A stretch of 7,335 nt of DNA, taken from contig JAFXNY010000009.1 in the NCBI GenBank assembly GCA_017529165.1, positions 1-7,335 on the forward strand, in the 5' to 3' direction. This DNA is from Clostridia bacterium (GTDB lineage: Bacteria > Bacillota_A > Clostridia > Oscillospirales > Acutalibacteraceae). Under the pieces are notes generated by a model. It did not search any database, had not been told where the DNA came from, and saw nothing but the letters and a program-made list of their open reading frames with translations. A program made the translations under genes and the position numbers. Shown here in pieces: positions 1 through 7,037 of the stretch (position 1 is its first letter; every line of letters begins with the position of its first letter).

Positions 1-1524
1 AATACCGGTAGTAACCGGTGCGGTTTCCCTTTTTATAAGCAACTCACTCAGCGCCTCGCTCGGCGGCAAGAACACGCTTTTTATGCGCTCTATCTCGGCG
101 TTTTTAAGCTCTGTGTTTTTTATAAGCTCACTATAGGTTTCATCGTCTATAAGCCCTATCTCGTGACCTATCGGCATAAGTCTCTCGTCGGCATTATCCT
201 GGCGTAAAACTAAGCGGTATTCGCTTCTGGAGGTCATCATTCTGTACGGGTCCATACAACCCTTTGTTACGAGGTCATCAATAAGCGTACCTATATATGA
301 GCTTGTCCGTGATAATACAAGCGGAGGCTGACCTTTTACCTTTCTTGCGGCATTTATACCGGCGATAAGCCCCTGCGCCGCCGCTTCCTCATAGCCGGAA
401 GAACCGTTAAACTGCCCTGCGCCGTAAAGGCCGGGCTGATTTTTTATTTCAAGCGAGGGAAGCAGTGCTGTGGGGTCTATGCAATCATACTCTATAGCAT
501 ACGCATTGCGCATAACCTTTACATTTTCGAGCCCCTTAATTGTGCGGTAAAACTCAATCTGCACTTCTTCCGGCAAAGATGAAGACATACCTTGAAGATA
601 CATCTCATCTGTATTTTCTCCACACGGCTCAATAAACATCTGGTGGCGCTTTTTATCCGAAAAACGCACAATTTTATCTTCGATACTCGGGCAATACCTG
701 GGACCTACACCCTCTATCACACCTGAATATAACGGCGAGCGGTGCAGATTATCAAGTATTATTTCTTTGGTTTTATCGTTTGTGTAGCCTATATGGCATA
801 CAACCTTATTTTCTACCGGCTTTTTAGTTGAGTAACTAAAGGGTTCTGTTTTCGTGTCCCCCTCCTGAACCTCGAGACATGAAAAATCTATACTGTCTCT
901 TGCAACTCTTGCCGGTGTGCCGGTCTTAAATCTGCGAAGAGGAAGATTTAGCTTTTTAAGGCTTTTGGCAAGCTCTGTAGCCGGAAAATTGCCGTCCGGC
1001 CCGCTCTCATAGTTTACTTCACCTATATACACCCTGCCACCCAAAAATGTACCGGTTGCGATTATAGCGCACTTAACACTAAACTCTGCTCCGAGCCGTG
1101 TTAGTAGTAGCCAATTATCTCCATGCTTTTCGAGGGATATTATCTCCGCCTGCTTTACATCAAGACCTTTTTGTTTTTCAACGGCGTTTTTCATATAACC
1201 GCTGTACTCTCTGCGGTCTATCTGTGCACGAAGTGAATATACCGCAGGGCCCTTGCCCCTGTTTAACATCCGGCTTTGAAGCGTGTTAGCGTCCGCCGCC
1301 TTTCCCATTTCACCGCCTAAGGCGTCGAGCTCACGCACAAGGTGCCCCTTTGCCGTGCCGCCGATTGAGGGGTTGCAGGGCATATTGCCCACCCAATCAA
1401 GACTGATTGTAAACATAACCGTTTTGCATCCAAGCCGTGCGCTCGCCAGCGCCGCCTCAATGCCTGCGTGGCCACCGCCTATTACGGCAACATCATATTC
1501 GCCTGCTTTATAACTTTTAATCAT
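1..1524 (-). CDS. mnmG: tRNA uridine-5-carboxymethylaminomethyl modification enzyme MnmG (GidA), C-terminus cut by window edge
   Basis: FAD-dependent subunit of the MnmEG complex, which adds the (carboxymethyl)aminomethyl group to C5 of wobble U34 in tRNAs reading NNA/NNG codons; cytoplasmic. The minus-strand frame is open from ATG at 1524 to base 1, giving 508 residues. The family is usually about 620-630 residues, so roughly the last 115-120, including much of the C-terminal helical domain, lie outside. Seen in the translation: dinucleotide-binding GGGHAG (residues 16-21) after a short N-terminus, CNPSIGG (50-56), the family signature GPRYCPSIEDK (about 270-280), and the second signature AGQFNGSSGYEEAAAQG (about 368-384). 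The start is one base after the mnmE stop and the N-terminal spacing to the FAD motif is normal for the family. Several distant motifs were checked to be in one frame, so no frameshift is seen. It is co-transcribed with mnmE. Confidence 0.97.
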   Translation of the reverse strand, partial: MIKSYKAGEYDVAVIGGGHAGIEAALASARLGCKTVMFTISLDWVGNMPCNPSIGGTAKGHLVRELDALGGEMGKAADANTLQSRMLNRGKGPAVYSLRAQIDRREYSGYMKNAVEKQKGLDVKQAEIISLEKHGDNWLLLTRLGAEFSVKCAIIATGTFLGGRVYIGEVNYESGPDGNFPATELAKSLKKLNLPLRRFKTGTPARVARDSIDFSCLEVQEGDTKTEPFSYSTKKPVENKVVCHIGYTNDKTKEIILDNLHRSPLYSGVIEGVGPRYCPSIEDKIVRFSDKKRHQMFIEPCGENTDEMYLQGMSSSLPEEVQIEFYRTIKGLENVKVMRNAYAIEYDCIDPTALLPSLEIKNQPGLYGAGQFNGSSGYEEAAAQGLIAGINAARKVKGQPPLVLSRTSSYIGTLIDDLVTKGCMDPYRMMTSRSEYRLVLRQDNADERLMPIGHEIGLIDDETYSELIKNTELKNAEIERIKSVFLPPSEALSELLIKRETAPVTTGI

Positions 1525-1525
1525 T

Positions 1526-2890
1526 TTACTTACCTACGCAAAATCTACTGAATATTTCTTCTGTAACACTTTGGGTGGCTTTCTTGCCCGAAAGCTCTAA
1601 AAGTGCATTTACCGCATCGTCAATAAGCACCGTAACCGCATCAAGCGTAATGCCTGATAAAAATGCCTCTTTTGCTTTATCTACTGCCGTTTTTGCCCTT
1701 GCGGCGCAGGAATACTGCCGCTCGTTTATAAGGACTGTATCGTTCGGCGTCAGCCTATCGGTGCCACAGATTTTTTCTATTTCCTCTTTTAGTTTCTCTA
1801 TTCCATCGTTGTTTTTTGCCGAGACTGTAACGGTTTTAATTCCGTGGGGCAACGAAATATTCGCCATTTTCGGCAAATCAGCCTTATTAAGCACCGCTAT
1901 GCTCGACTTGCCGTTTAGCTCTCTTATTATTGCCCTGTCGTCATCATCAAACGGTCTTGACACATCAAATACAGCTATTACAAGTGCCGAATTATTAAGC
2001 CTGTTTTTTGCCCTTTCAACCCCGATATTCTCTATCTCGTCCTCTGTTTTGTGAATACCTGCCGTATCAGACAGCAGGAGCGTAACCGTGCCGGTATTAA
2101 CCTGTGCTTCAACAATATCCCTCGTAGTGCCTGCAACCGATGTAACTATCGAGCGGTCCTCGCCAGAGAGCGCATTCATAAGGGTTGATTTTCCAACATT
2201 AGGCTTGCCCACAATCGCCGTAGGTACACCTGAAAGCACCGCTTGGCCTATGCCAAAGGTTTTAAGCAGGCTATCGAGCGACTGTGAACTCTCATTAAGC
2301 ATTTTATTAAAGCTCTCAAAATCGAGCCCCTCTATATCTTCATCAGGAAAGTCAGAATAGGCGCAAAGACTCGCCGCAACCGCCAAAAGCCGTTCGGTGA
2401 TTTTTTCTATATCACGGCTGATTTTTCCGTCCTTAGCGCTTTTAGCCAATGTTAATGCCGCCGCAGAGCGAGCCGATATTATTTCCATAACGCTTTCGGC
2501 TTCAGTAAGGTCAATTTTGCCGTTTAGGAAAGCACGCTTTGTAAACTCACCGGCTTCTGCCGGATATGCGCCGGCTGTGAAAACGCTTTTAAGGCACTCG
2601 TTTGCCGCCACACTGCCGCCGTGTACCGATAGCTCTACTACATCCTCGCCTGTATAGCTTTTAGGCGCCTTAAAAACGAGGGCTACCGCTTCGTCAATAC
2701 GACTGCCCTCCGCTCTTACCGCCTCACCGAACGCCGCCGAATAGCCGGAAAGCTCGCAAAGCTTTTTACCGCTTACCGATACAAAGCACTTGTCCGCTAT
2801 TGTTATAGCCTCTTTGCCGGATATTCTGATTACGGCTATTGAGCCCTCGCCCTTAGCCGTAGATATTGCCGCAATCGTTTGTCCGGTCAT
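1526..2890 (-). CDS. mnmE: tRNA modification GTPase MnmE (TrmE)
   Basis: GTPase partner of MnmG in U34 modification, using methylene-tetrahydrofolate as one-carbon donor; cytoplasmic. The 454 residues match the normal family length. An N-terminal folate-binding domain (about 1-120) begins TIAAISTAKGEGSIAVIRISG-like at residue 5 and contains GEFTKRAFLNGKIDLTEAES (114-133). A G domain inserted in the helical domain carries G1 GKPNVGKST (228-236), G2 GTTRD (254-258), G3 DTAG (275-278), G4 NKAD (335-338) and a G5-like SAK (357-359). The protein ends FCVGK (450-454), the conserved C-terminal motif with its functional cysteine. An AGGAG site at 2898-2902, seven bases before ATG 2890, supports the start. 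The gene is first in the minus-strand pair with mnmG. Unlike the common rpmH-rnpA-yidC-jag-mnmE order, its upstream neighbour here is a divergent SLOG gene. Confidence 0.98.
   Translation of the reverse strand: MTGQTIAAISTAKGEGSIAVIRISGKEAITIADKCFVSVSGKKLCELSGYSAAFGEAVRAEGSRIDEAVALVFKAPKSYTGEDVVELSVHGGSVAANECLKSVFTAGAYPAEAGEFTKRAFLNGKIDLTEAESVMEIISARSAAALTLAKSAKDGKISRDIEKITERLLAVAASLCAYSDFPDEDIEGLDFESFNKMLNESSQSLDSLLKTFGIGQAVLSGVPTAIVGKPNVGKSTLMNALSGEDRSIVTSVAGTTRDIVEAQVNTGTVTLLLSDTAGIHKTEDEIENIGVERAKNRLNNSALVIAVFDVSRPFDDDDRAIIRELNGKSSIAVLNKADLPKMANISLPHGIKTVTVSAKNNDGIEKLKEEIEKICGTDRLTPNDTVLINERQYSCAARAKTAVDKAKEAFLSGITLDAVTVLIDDAVNALLELSGKKATQSVTEEIFSRFCVGK
1532..1536 (-). promoter_or_regulatory. 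mnmG ribosome binding site inside the last codons of mnmE
   Basis: On the minus strand TAGGT sits eight bases before the mnmG ATG (1524). It is made of the Val and Gly codons of the terminal FCVGK motif of MnmE, so the mnmG initiation signal is embedded in a conserved peptide-coding motif. This fits translational coupling. The match to the anti-Shine-Dalgarno is short. Confidence 0.5.
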
Positions 2891-2918
2891 ATCCTCACTC
2901 CTAAAAAATTATCAAGTT

Positions 2919-2947
2919 ATTTTAACACAATAAAGCAAACTTTTCAA
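2919..2947 (-). promoter_or_regulatory. Promoter for mnmE-mnmG
   Basis: Minus strand: -35 TTGAAA (2947-2942), 17-base spacer, -10 TAAAAT (2924-2919) with TGT immediately upstream (2927-2925), an extended -10. The expected transcript start is near 2912, leaving about 22 bases of leader that include the AGGAG site. The fit to the housekeeping sigma consensus and the position are good. It is assigned by eye only. Confidence 0.75.
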
Positions 2948-2975
2948 CAATATTACTTAATGCGACCAAAAGTTA

Positions 2976-3009
2976 CACGGTAGAACTGTTTGTTTTAATA
3001 TCTACCGTG
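2976..3009. repeat. 9-bp perfect inverted repeat midway between divergent promoters
   Basis: CACGGTAGA at 2976-2984 is matched by TCTACCGTG at 3001-3009, with 16 AT-rich bases between. It is centred about midway between the -35 boxes of the two divergent promoters. No T-tract follows either arm, and both flanking genes point away, so a terminator is unlikely. It may be a regulator-binding site or a vestigial element. Confidence 0.55.
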
Positions 3010-3015
3010 AGTAGA
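3001..3015. promoter_or_regulatory. 15-bp imperfect palindrome, candidate operator
   Basis: TCTAC-CGTGA-GTAGA has 5-bp perfect arms and a 5-base centre, and ends 15 bases upstream of the rightward -35 box. The left arm also serves the larger inverted repeat, so GTAGA/TCTAC occurs three times within 36 bases (2980-2984, 3001-3005, 3011-3015). Its size resembles sites of XRE-type regulators, and an XRE gene is second in the adjacent operon. Binding by that protein is inference. Confidence 0.35.
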
Positions 3016-3030
3016 GCAAGGGCTTAACGC

Positions 3031-3059
3031 TTGACATAGCAGGCATTTGATGTTAAAAT
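3031..3059 (+). promoter_or_regulatory. Promoter of the SLOG-XRE-trpS-holB-ricT operon
   Basis: Perfect -35 TTGACA (3031-3036), 17-base spacer, -10 TAAAAT (3054-3059) preceded by TGT, an extended -10. This is the best promoter match in the window. Transcription would begin near 3066, only about eight bases before the ATG at 3074. Confidence 0.8.
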
Positions 3060-3073
3060 TAGGGTGAATATTT

Positions 3074-3625
3074 ATGCGGTGGTGGCGTGCTTTGAGTGAA
3101 CGGTTTTTAAGTTGTTGCTTTACAGGTTACAGGCCGCAGAAGTTTCCTTTCCCGTTAAATAAAAATGACGCTCGCTATATAAGCTTTGAAAACTCACTTA
3201 TATCAAAAATATCCGAGCTTATAAGTGAGGGTTGCCTTACATTTTATACGGGTATGGCTATGGGGTTTGATATAATAGCGGCGGAATGTGTGTTGAGTGT
3301 ATCTACGCTTATGAAAAATCACGCAGTGCGGCTTATATGTGCAATACCTTTTTTAGACCAGGCAAAAGGCTATCCGCCCGAATGGAAAGAGAGATACAAT
3401 AATATTTTGGCAAAAGCGGACGGAGCGGTTTTAATATCCGATAAATATTATCCGAGGTGCTATTATGACCGCAACCGTTTTATGGTGGATAACAGCGATT
3501 TTGTGCTGACTTGGTTTGACGGGAGTGTAGGCGGCACTAAAAACACGATTGATTACGCAAATCGAGCACTCAGAAAAGTAATAAACATTTGCGAGGTGTA
3601 TGATGACCGAGATAACATCGAGTAA
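3074..3625 (+). CDS. SLOG family protein (DUF1273/YpsA-like)
   Basis: Predicted 183-residue Rossmann-like protein of the SLOG superfamily, close to the DUF1273/YpsA group. SLOG proteins are thought to bind nucleotide-type ligands; no reaction is established for this group. Seen: CCFTGYRPQKFPF (14-26), the usual N-terminal strand and loop; YTGMAMGFDIIAAE (58-71), the glycine-rich ligand loop; IPFLDQAKGYPPEWKERY (91-108); and YYPRCYYDRNRFMVDNSDF (125-143) followed by WFDGSVGGTKNT (147-158). No membrane segment or signal peptide is apparent. The start is uncertain: ATG 3074 has AGGGTGA at 3061-3067, but the predicted transcript start falls inside that site. TTG at 3092 would give 177 residues starting nearer the conserved CCFTG. 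The gene overlaps the next by up to 26 bases and is first in the operon. Confidence 0.88.
   Translation: MRWWRALSERFLSCCFTGYRPQKFPFPLNKNDARYISFENSLISKISELISEGCLTFYTGMAMGFDIIAAECVLSVSTLMKNHAVRLICAIPFLDQAKGYPPEWKERYNNILAKADGAVLISDKYYPRCYYDRNRFMVDNSDFVLTWFDGSVGGTKNTIDYANRALRKVINICEVYDDRDNIE
3593..3596 (+). promoter_or_regulatory. Ribosome binding site deciding the XRE gene start
   Basis: GAGG lies three bases from ATG 3600 and six from ATG 3603. The second spacing is normal and the first is short, so the second of the two tandem ATGs is preferred. The site lies within the end of the SLOG gene. Confidence 0.5.
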
Positions 3626-4178
3626 AATCAGAGAAAACTTTTCAAGAAATCTTGCCTTTTACAGGAAAGCGGCAAATAAAACACAATTAGAGCTTGCAAA
3701 CGAGCTTAATTATTCCGATAAATCGGTATCTAAATGGGAGAGGGGCGAGGGGCTACCTGACCTTGAGGTTACGGCGCAGATAGCAAATATTCTCGGCGTG
3801 TCTGTTGGCGACCTCATAGCCGATAAGGTAAAACGCAGAGTGCTTATAACCCGCAACAAAGCTCTTATAACAGGTCTGTCCGTTGGCGTAGTATGGCTTA
3901 TTGCGGCAATTTTGTTTTTCCTTTTTCAGCTTGTTTTGCCGAGCCTCAGCTCTTGGATGATTTTCATATACGCTCTGCCCGTAAGCTCGATAGTGGCTAT
4001 CGTGTTTAGTTGTATTTGGTGGAGAAAGATACATATACTTATAAGCGTTTCAGCGCTTATATGGTCGGCAGGGCTCTGTGTTGCGCTTTCCTTTGCCAAC
4101 CCCAAAGTATTTTTGATTTTTATTATAGCGGCAATACTTGAGCTACTGTCCTTGCTTGCGTTTTTTATAAAGAAATAA
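3603..4178 (+). CDS. XRE-family helix-turn-helix protein with four membrane segments
   Basis: Probable membrane-anchored transcription regulator of 191 residues. An N-terminal XRE/Cro-CI HTH domain spans about 9-72, with the recognition region TQLELANELNYSDKSVSKWE (27-46) and the usual following helices (LPDLEVTAQIANILGVSVGDLI, 51-72). A basic linker (KVKRRVLITRNK, 75-86) leads to four hydrophobic segments at about 87-112, 118-140, 143-164 and 168-189. The protein ends KK just after the last segment. This layout is frequent in Firmicutes, but ligand and targets are generally unknown. It overlaps the SLOG gene by 23 bases and ends 13 bases before trpS, so it is in the operon. Autoregulation through the upstream palindromes is possible but unproven. 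ATG 3600 would add one residue. Confidence 0.9.
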   Translation: MTEITSSKIRENFSRNLAFYRKAANKTQLELANELNYSDKSVSKWERGEGLPDLEVTAQIANILGVSVGDLIADKVKRRVLITRNKALITGLSVGVVWLIAAILFFLFQLVLPSLSSWMIFIYALPVSSIVAIVFSCIWWRKIHILISVSALIWSAGLCVALSFANPKVFLIFIIAAILELLSLLAFFIKK

Positions 4179-4191
4179 AGGTGTTAATACT

Positions 4192-5184
4192 ATGAGTGAT
4201 AAAAAAAGAGTTTTAAGTTGCATACAGCCGAGCGGAATGCTCACTCTCGGCAATTATTTAGGCGCCCTTAAAAATTGGCTTTTTATGCAGGATGAGTTTG
4301 ATTGTACCTATGCGGTTGCCGATTTACACGCCATAACCGTGCGTCAGGACCCGCAGAAGTTTCGAGGGCAGATATATTCAACTTACGCCCTGCTTCTGAG
4401 TTTAGGACTTGACCCGCAAAAATCTACCCTGTTTATACAGTCTCACATACCAGAGCACTCGGCGCTTTCCTGGCTTCTTTCAAGCTGTACGCAGTTTGGC
4501 GAGCTCTCGAGGATGACTCAGTTTAAAGCAAAGTCCGCCCAACACGCCGATAATATAAATGTGGGTCTTTTTTCCTATCCCGTTTTAATGGCGGCGGATA
4601 TTCTTTTGTATAATCCCGATTTTGTGCCTGTAGGCGCAGACCAAAAACAGCACCTTGAAATTGCCCGTGATATCGCTATTCGCTTTAACCGTATTTACGG
4701 TGATGTTTTCAAAATACCCGAGCCGTATATACCGAAAATAGGCGCTAGGGTCATGTCTTTACAGGACCCGGAAAAGAAAATGTCAAAATCGGATGAAAAC
4801 ATAAACTCGTTTGTCGCTATACTTGATGATAAGGATACCATAATCCGCAAGTTCAAGCGTGCCGTGACAGACAGTGAATCGTGCGTTAAATATTCCGAAT
4901 CTAAGCCGGGTGTTTCAAATCTTATCACGATATATTCGGCGGTTACAGGGAAAACCATACCCGACATCGAGCGTGAGTTTGAGGGCAAAGGCTACGGTGA
5001 TTTTAAGCTTGCCGTAGGCGAAGCGGTGGCAGATGAATTATCCCCGATAAAAGAAAATTACGAAAGAATAATCTCGGATAAAGCCGAGCTTGAGCGTATA
5101 TTCAGAGACGGTGATTTAAGAGCCGAAAAGGTAGCTAAAAAGACCTACTTTAAGGCAATGAAAAAAATGGGGTTCGTGTTATGA
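4192..5184 (+). CDS. trpS: Tryptophan--tRNA ligase
   Basis: Class I aminoacyl-tRNA synthetase that charges tRNA-Trp using ATP; cytoplasmic. Its 330 residues are the normal bacterial length. The HIGH-type ATP motif is in PSGMLTLGNYLGA (13-25, TLGN at 18-21), the tryptophan-pocket region includes GADQKQHLE (148-156), and KKMSKSDEN (195-203) is the KMSKS loop. An AAAGGTG-like site just before 4184 supports ATG 4192. The stop overlaps the next ATG (ATGA at 5181-5184), indicating coupling to holB. Many Firmicute trpS genes have their own T-box leader. Here only 13 bases separate it from the XRE gene and no T-box is visible, so expression probably depends on the upstream operon promoter. Confidence 0.98.
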   Translation: MSDKKRVLSCIQPSGMLTLGNYLGALKNWLFMQDEFDCTYAVADLHAITVRQDPQKFRGQIYSTYALLLSLGLDPQKSTLFIQSHIPEHSALSWLLSSCTQFGELSRMTQFKAKSAQHADNINVGLFSYPVLMAADILLYNPDFVPVGADQKQHLEIARDIAIRFNRIYGDVFKIPEPYIPKIGARVMSLQDPEKKMSKSDENINSFVAILDDKDTIIRKFKRAVTDSESCVKYSESKPGVSNLITIYSAVTGKTIPDIEREFEGKGYGDFKLAVGEAVADELSPIKENYERIISDKAELERIFRDGDLRAEKVAKKTYFKAMKKMGFVL

Positions 5185-6098
5185 GCTTTCCGCTTATAGG
5201 AAACGAGCGTACCAAAACCGCAGTAGAAAATATGCTGTCTTCAAGCAAAATACCGCACGCAATTTTAATTGTAGGCGATAGCGGATACGGCAAAAAAACT
5301 CTTGCCCGTTTTCTTGCCCGTGCGGTATTATGCGAAAGCAGCGACCGCCCCTGCGGTATGTGCAGTAGCTGCCGGCTTTTTGATAGCTCTAATCATCCCG
5401 ATATGAGCATAATTGCCGCCGAAAGCGGTAAGGCCTCGATATCGGTTACGGCAGTGCGGGACATTATTTCACAGGCGGCAATAGTCCCTGAGCGCTCGGA
5501 TAAAAAAGTCTTTTTGATAGAAGACGCTAATTTATTAACTGCGAGCGCCCAAAACGCTCTTTTGAAGGTTTTAGAGGAACCGCCTAAAAGCGTTGTTTTT
5601 ATTCTGACTGCGATTTCCCGTGCAGCAGTGCTCGAAACGGTAGCTTCAAGATGTTCTGTTTTAACTCTTTCGGCAGTTGACGAATTGAGTGCTACCGATT
5701 ATATTGTTTCAAAAACGGAATGTGACCGAGAAATTGCTTTTAAGGCTATAAGAGAGTCGCACGGAAGTATCGGGCAAGCTTTAGATATAATTGGCGGCAG
5801 TGCTGGAAACGCCGCTTACAACACCGCAAAAAAGTTTATTAGCATTCTACAAAGCGGAAATCAATATGATTTGCTTAAACTACTTTTACCGCTTGAGAAA
5901 AACCGGAAAGAGACACTTGATTTTTACAACGCTCTGGAAACGATTATTGTATCGGTGATAAGAGATTGTTCTTCAAAAACGCTCGTACGCCGTTACGAAA
6001 AGCTTTATGAGCTTGTAATTTCACATAAAAAGCTATTAAAAACCAACCCAAATCTATCGTTGTTGCTTACCGCTTTAGCAGCGGAGGCTGAAAGTTGA
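5181..6098 (+). CDS. holB: DNA polymerase III subunit delta' (HolB)
   Basis: Component of the clamp-loader complex that opens and loads the beta sliding clamp during replication. The 305 residues form a RecA-like AAA+ fold: P-loop GDSGYGKKT (32-40), a four-cysteine zinc site (C51, C58, C61, C64), Walker B-like VFLIEDA (110-116), the AQNALLKVLEEPP helix (123-135) and the SRC motif (156-158) that supplies the arginine finger. The C-terminal part (about 210-305) is less conserved, as is usual for the collar domain. Intact GKKT in the P-loop contrasts with E. coli delta', which does not use ATP; whether this one does cannot be seen. ATG 5181 overlaps the trpS stop by four bases. It is followed seven bases later by ricT, the same neighbour as in Bacillus. 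Confidence 0.95.
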   Translation: MSFPLIGNERTKTAVENMLSSSKIPHAILIVGDSGYGKKTLARFLARAVLCESSDRPCGMCSSCRLFDSSNHPDMSIIAAESGKASISVTAVRDIISQAAIVPERSDKKVFLIEDANLLTASAQNALLKVLEEPPKSVVFILTAISRAAVLETVASRCSVLTLSAVDELSATDYIVSKTECDREIAFKAIRESHGSIGQALDIIGGSAGNAAYNTAKKFISILQSGNQYDLLKLLLPLEKNRKETLDFYNALETIIVSVIRDCSSKTLVRRYEKLYELVISHKKLLKTNPNLSLLLTALAAEAES

Positions 6099-6105
6099 GG
6101 AAAAA

Positions 6106-6963
6106 ATGATAAAGGTAGTATCAGTAAGGTTTAAGGATAACGGCAGAAATTATTTTTTCGATCCGGCAGGTTTAGAGCTTGCCGTGGGCGATAAGGTTAT
6201 TGTCGAATCGGCAGGGGGGCTTAGCTTCGGCACTGTAAGCGAGGGTGAGCGTATGGTACCGCAAGAGGCCGTAGTAAAGGAGCTTAAAAAGGTTGTCCGT
6301 AAAGCCACCGATAAAGATATCGCACAACTAAGTGAAAACCGCGAAAAGGAAGAAAAAGCGTTTTCTGTTTGCGAGCGCAAGATTTCAGAGCACAACCTCG
6401 AAATGAAGCTTGTAAGCGTAGAATATTCGTTTGACGGCAGTAAAATCACCTTTTTCTTCACGGCTGACGGAAGAGTAGATTTCAGAGACCTTGTTAAAGA
6501 CCTCGTTGCTCATTTCCATACCAGAATAGAGCTTCATCAAATCGGTGTGCGTGATGAAGCGAGAATGCTGGGGGGGTTAGGCATTTGCGGCAGACCCTAT
6601 TGCTGCAAGCAGTTCCTAAACGATTTTGAGCCTGTGTCTATTAAAATGGCAAAGGAACAGGGGCTCTCTCTTAACCCCACCAAGATATCAGGCAGCTGCG
6701 GGAGGCTTATGTGCTGTCTTAAATACGAGCAGAACGCTTATGACGACCTTATAAAAATCACTCCGAGTGTTGGCTCTACTGTTAAATATAACGGTGAGCT
6801 CGGCACGGTAATAGATGTAAATCTTATAACCGGCAATCTTTTGGTTAAGCCTAAATCGGAGGACGGCATACCCTTTAAGACAAACAGGAAAGATGTAAAA
6901 ATAATATCCCGAGGCAAGAAAAAGCAGGAAACAGAAGAAATTGACGGAAAAGAAGAAATATAA
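6106..6963 (+). CDS. ricT: PSP1 domain protein, RicT/YaaT family
   Basis: Homologue of Bacillus subtilis YaaT (RicT), which with RicA and RicF forms a complex carrying Fe-S clusters that promotes RNase Y-dependent mRNA processing and affects Spo0A phosphorylation. The 285 residues are close to family length. The PSP1 core includes FRDLVKDLVAHFHTRIELHQ (126-145) and GVRDEARMLGGLGICGRPYC (147-166). Cysteines C161, C166, C167, C198, C203 and C204 lie in the two blocks GICGRPYCC and SGSCGRLMCC, the expected cluster ligands. A KOW-like region (about 222-250) and a charged lysine/glutamate tail follow. GAGG at 6097-6100, five bases before ATG 6106, supports the start and overlaps the holB stop. The partners RicA and RicF are not in the window. 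The function is by homology. Confidence 0.94.
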   Translation: MIKVVSVRFKDNGRNYFFDPAGLELAVGDKVIVESAGGLSFGTVSEGERMVPQEAVVKELKKVVRKATDKDIAQLSENREKEEKAFSVCERKISEHNLEMKLVSVEYSFDGSKITFFFTADGRVDFRDLVKDLVAHFHTRIELHQIGVRDEARMLGGLGICGRPYCCKQFLNDFEPVSIKMAKEQGLSLNPTKISGSCGRLMCCLKYEQNAYDDLIKITPSVGSTVKYNGELGTVIDVNLITGNLLVKPKSEDGIPFKTNRKDVKIISRGKKKQETEEIDGKEEI

Positions 6964-6964
6964 C

Positions 6965-6993
6965 TTGCTTTTTTGTATCTCTTTTGTTACAAT
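6965..6993 (+). promoter_or_regulatory. Candidate promoter for the ferredoxin gene
   Basis: TTGCTT (6965-6970), 17-base spacer, TACAAT (6988-6993) with TGT upstream, the same extended -10 form as the two divergent promoters. The -35 is weak. A perfect TATAAT at 7011-7016 is an alternative -10 but has no good -35 at normal spacing. No terminator lies between ricT and here, so read-through from the operon is also expected. Confidence 0.55.
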
Positions 6994-7037
6994 AGCCTAA
7001 GAGCAATAGTTATAATTATAAGGGGTAGGTGTGAATA

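Noticed and set aside
1098..2657. Several plus-strand open frames of 60-160 codons opposite mnmG and mnmE
   Set aside because: They lie antisense to two clearly conserved genes, have no recognisable domains and no convincing ribosome sites, and their composition mirrors the opposite-strand codons.
2938..2974. 7-bp inverted repeat AACTTTT/AAAAGTT with a 23-base loop
   Set aside because: Short and AT-only apart from one pair, in an AT-rich region; easily expected by chance and overlapping the mnmE promoter.
2976..3009. Inverted repeat considered as a transcription terminator
   Set aside because: It lies between divergent genes, the loop is long (16 bases), and no T-tract follows on either strand.
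3753..4034. Minus-strand open frame opposite the XRE gene
   Set aside because: It is antisense to a gene with a recognisable HTH domain and four membrane segments, and its own product has no recognisable motif.
4695..4988. Minus-strand open frame opposite trpS
   Set aside because: It is a shadow of a well-conserved synthetase reading frame.
6150..6461. Minus-strand open frame opposite ricT
   Set aside because: A low-complexity Ser/Leu-rich product antisense to a conserved gene; no promoter or ribosome site seen.
6984..6992. Small palindrome TTGT-T-ACAA over the ferredoxin -10
   Set aside because: Only four bases per arm and built largely from the promoter sequence itself.
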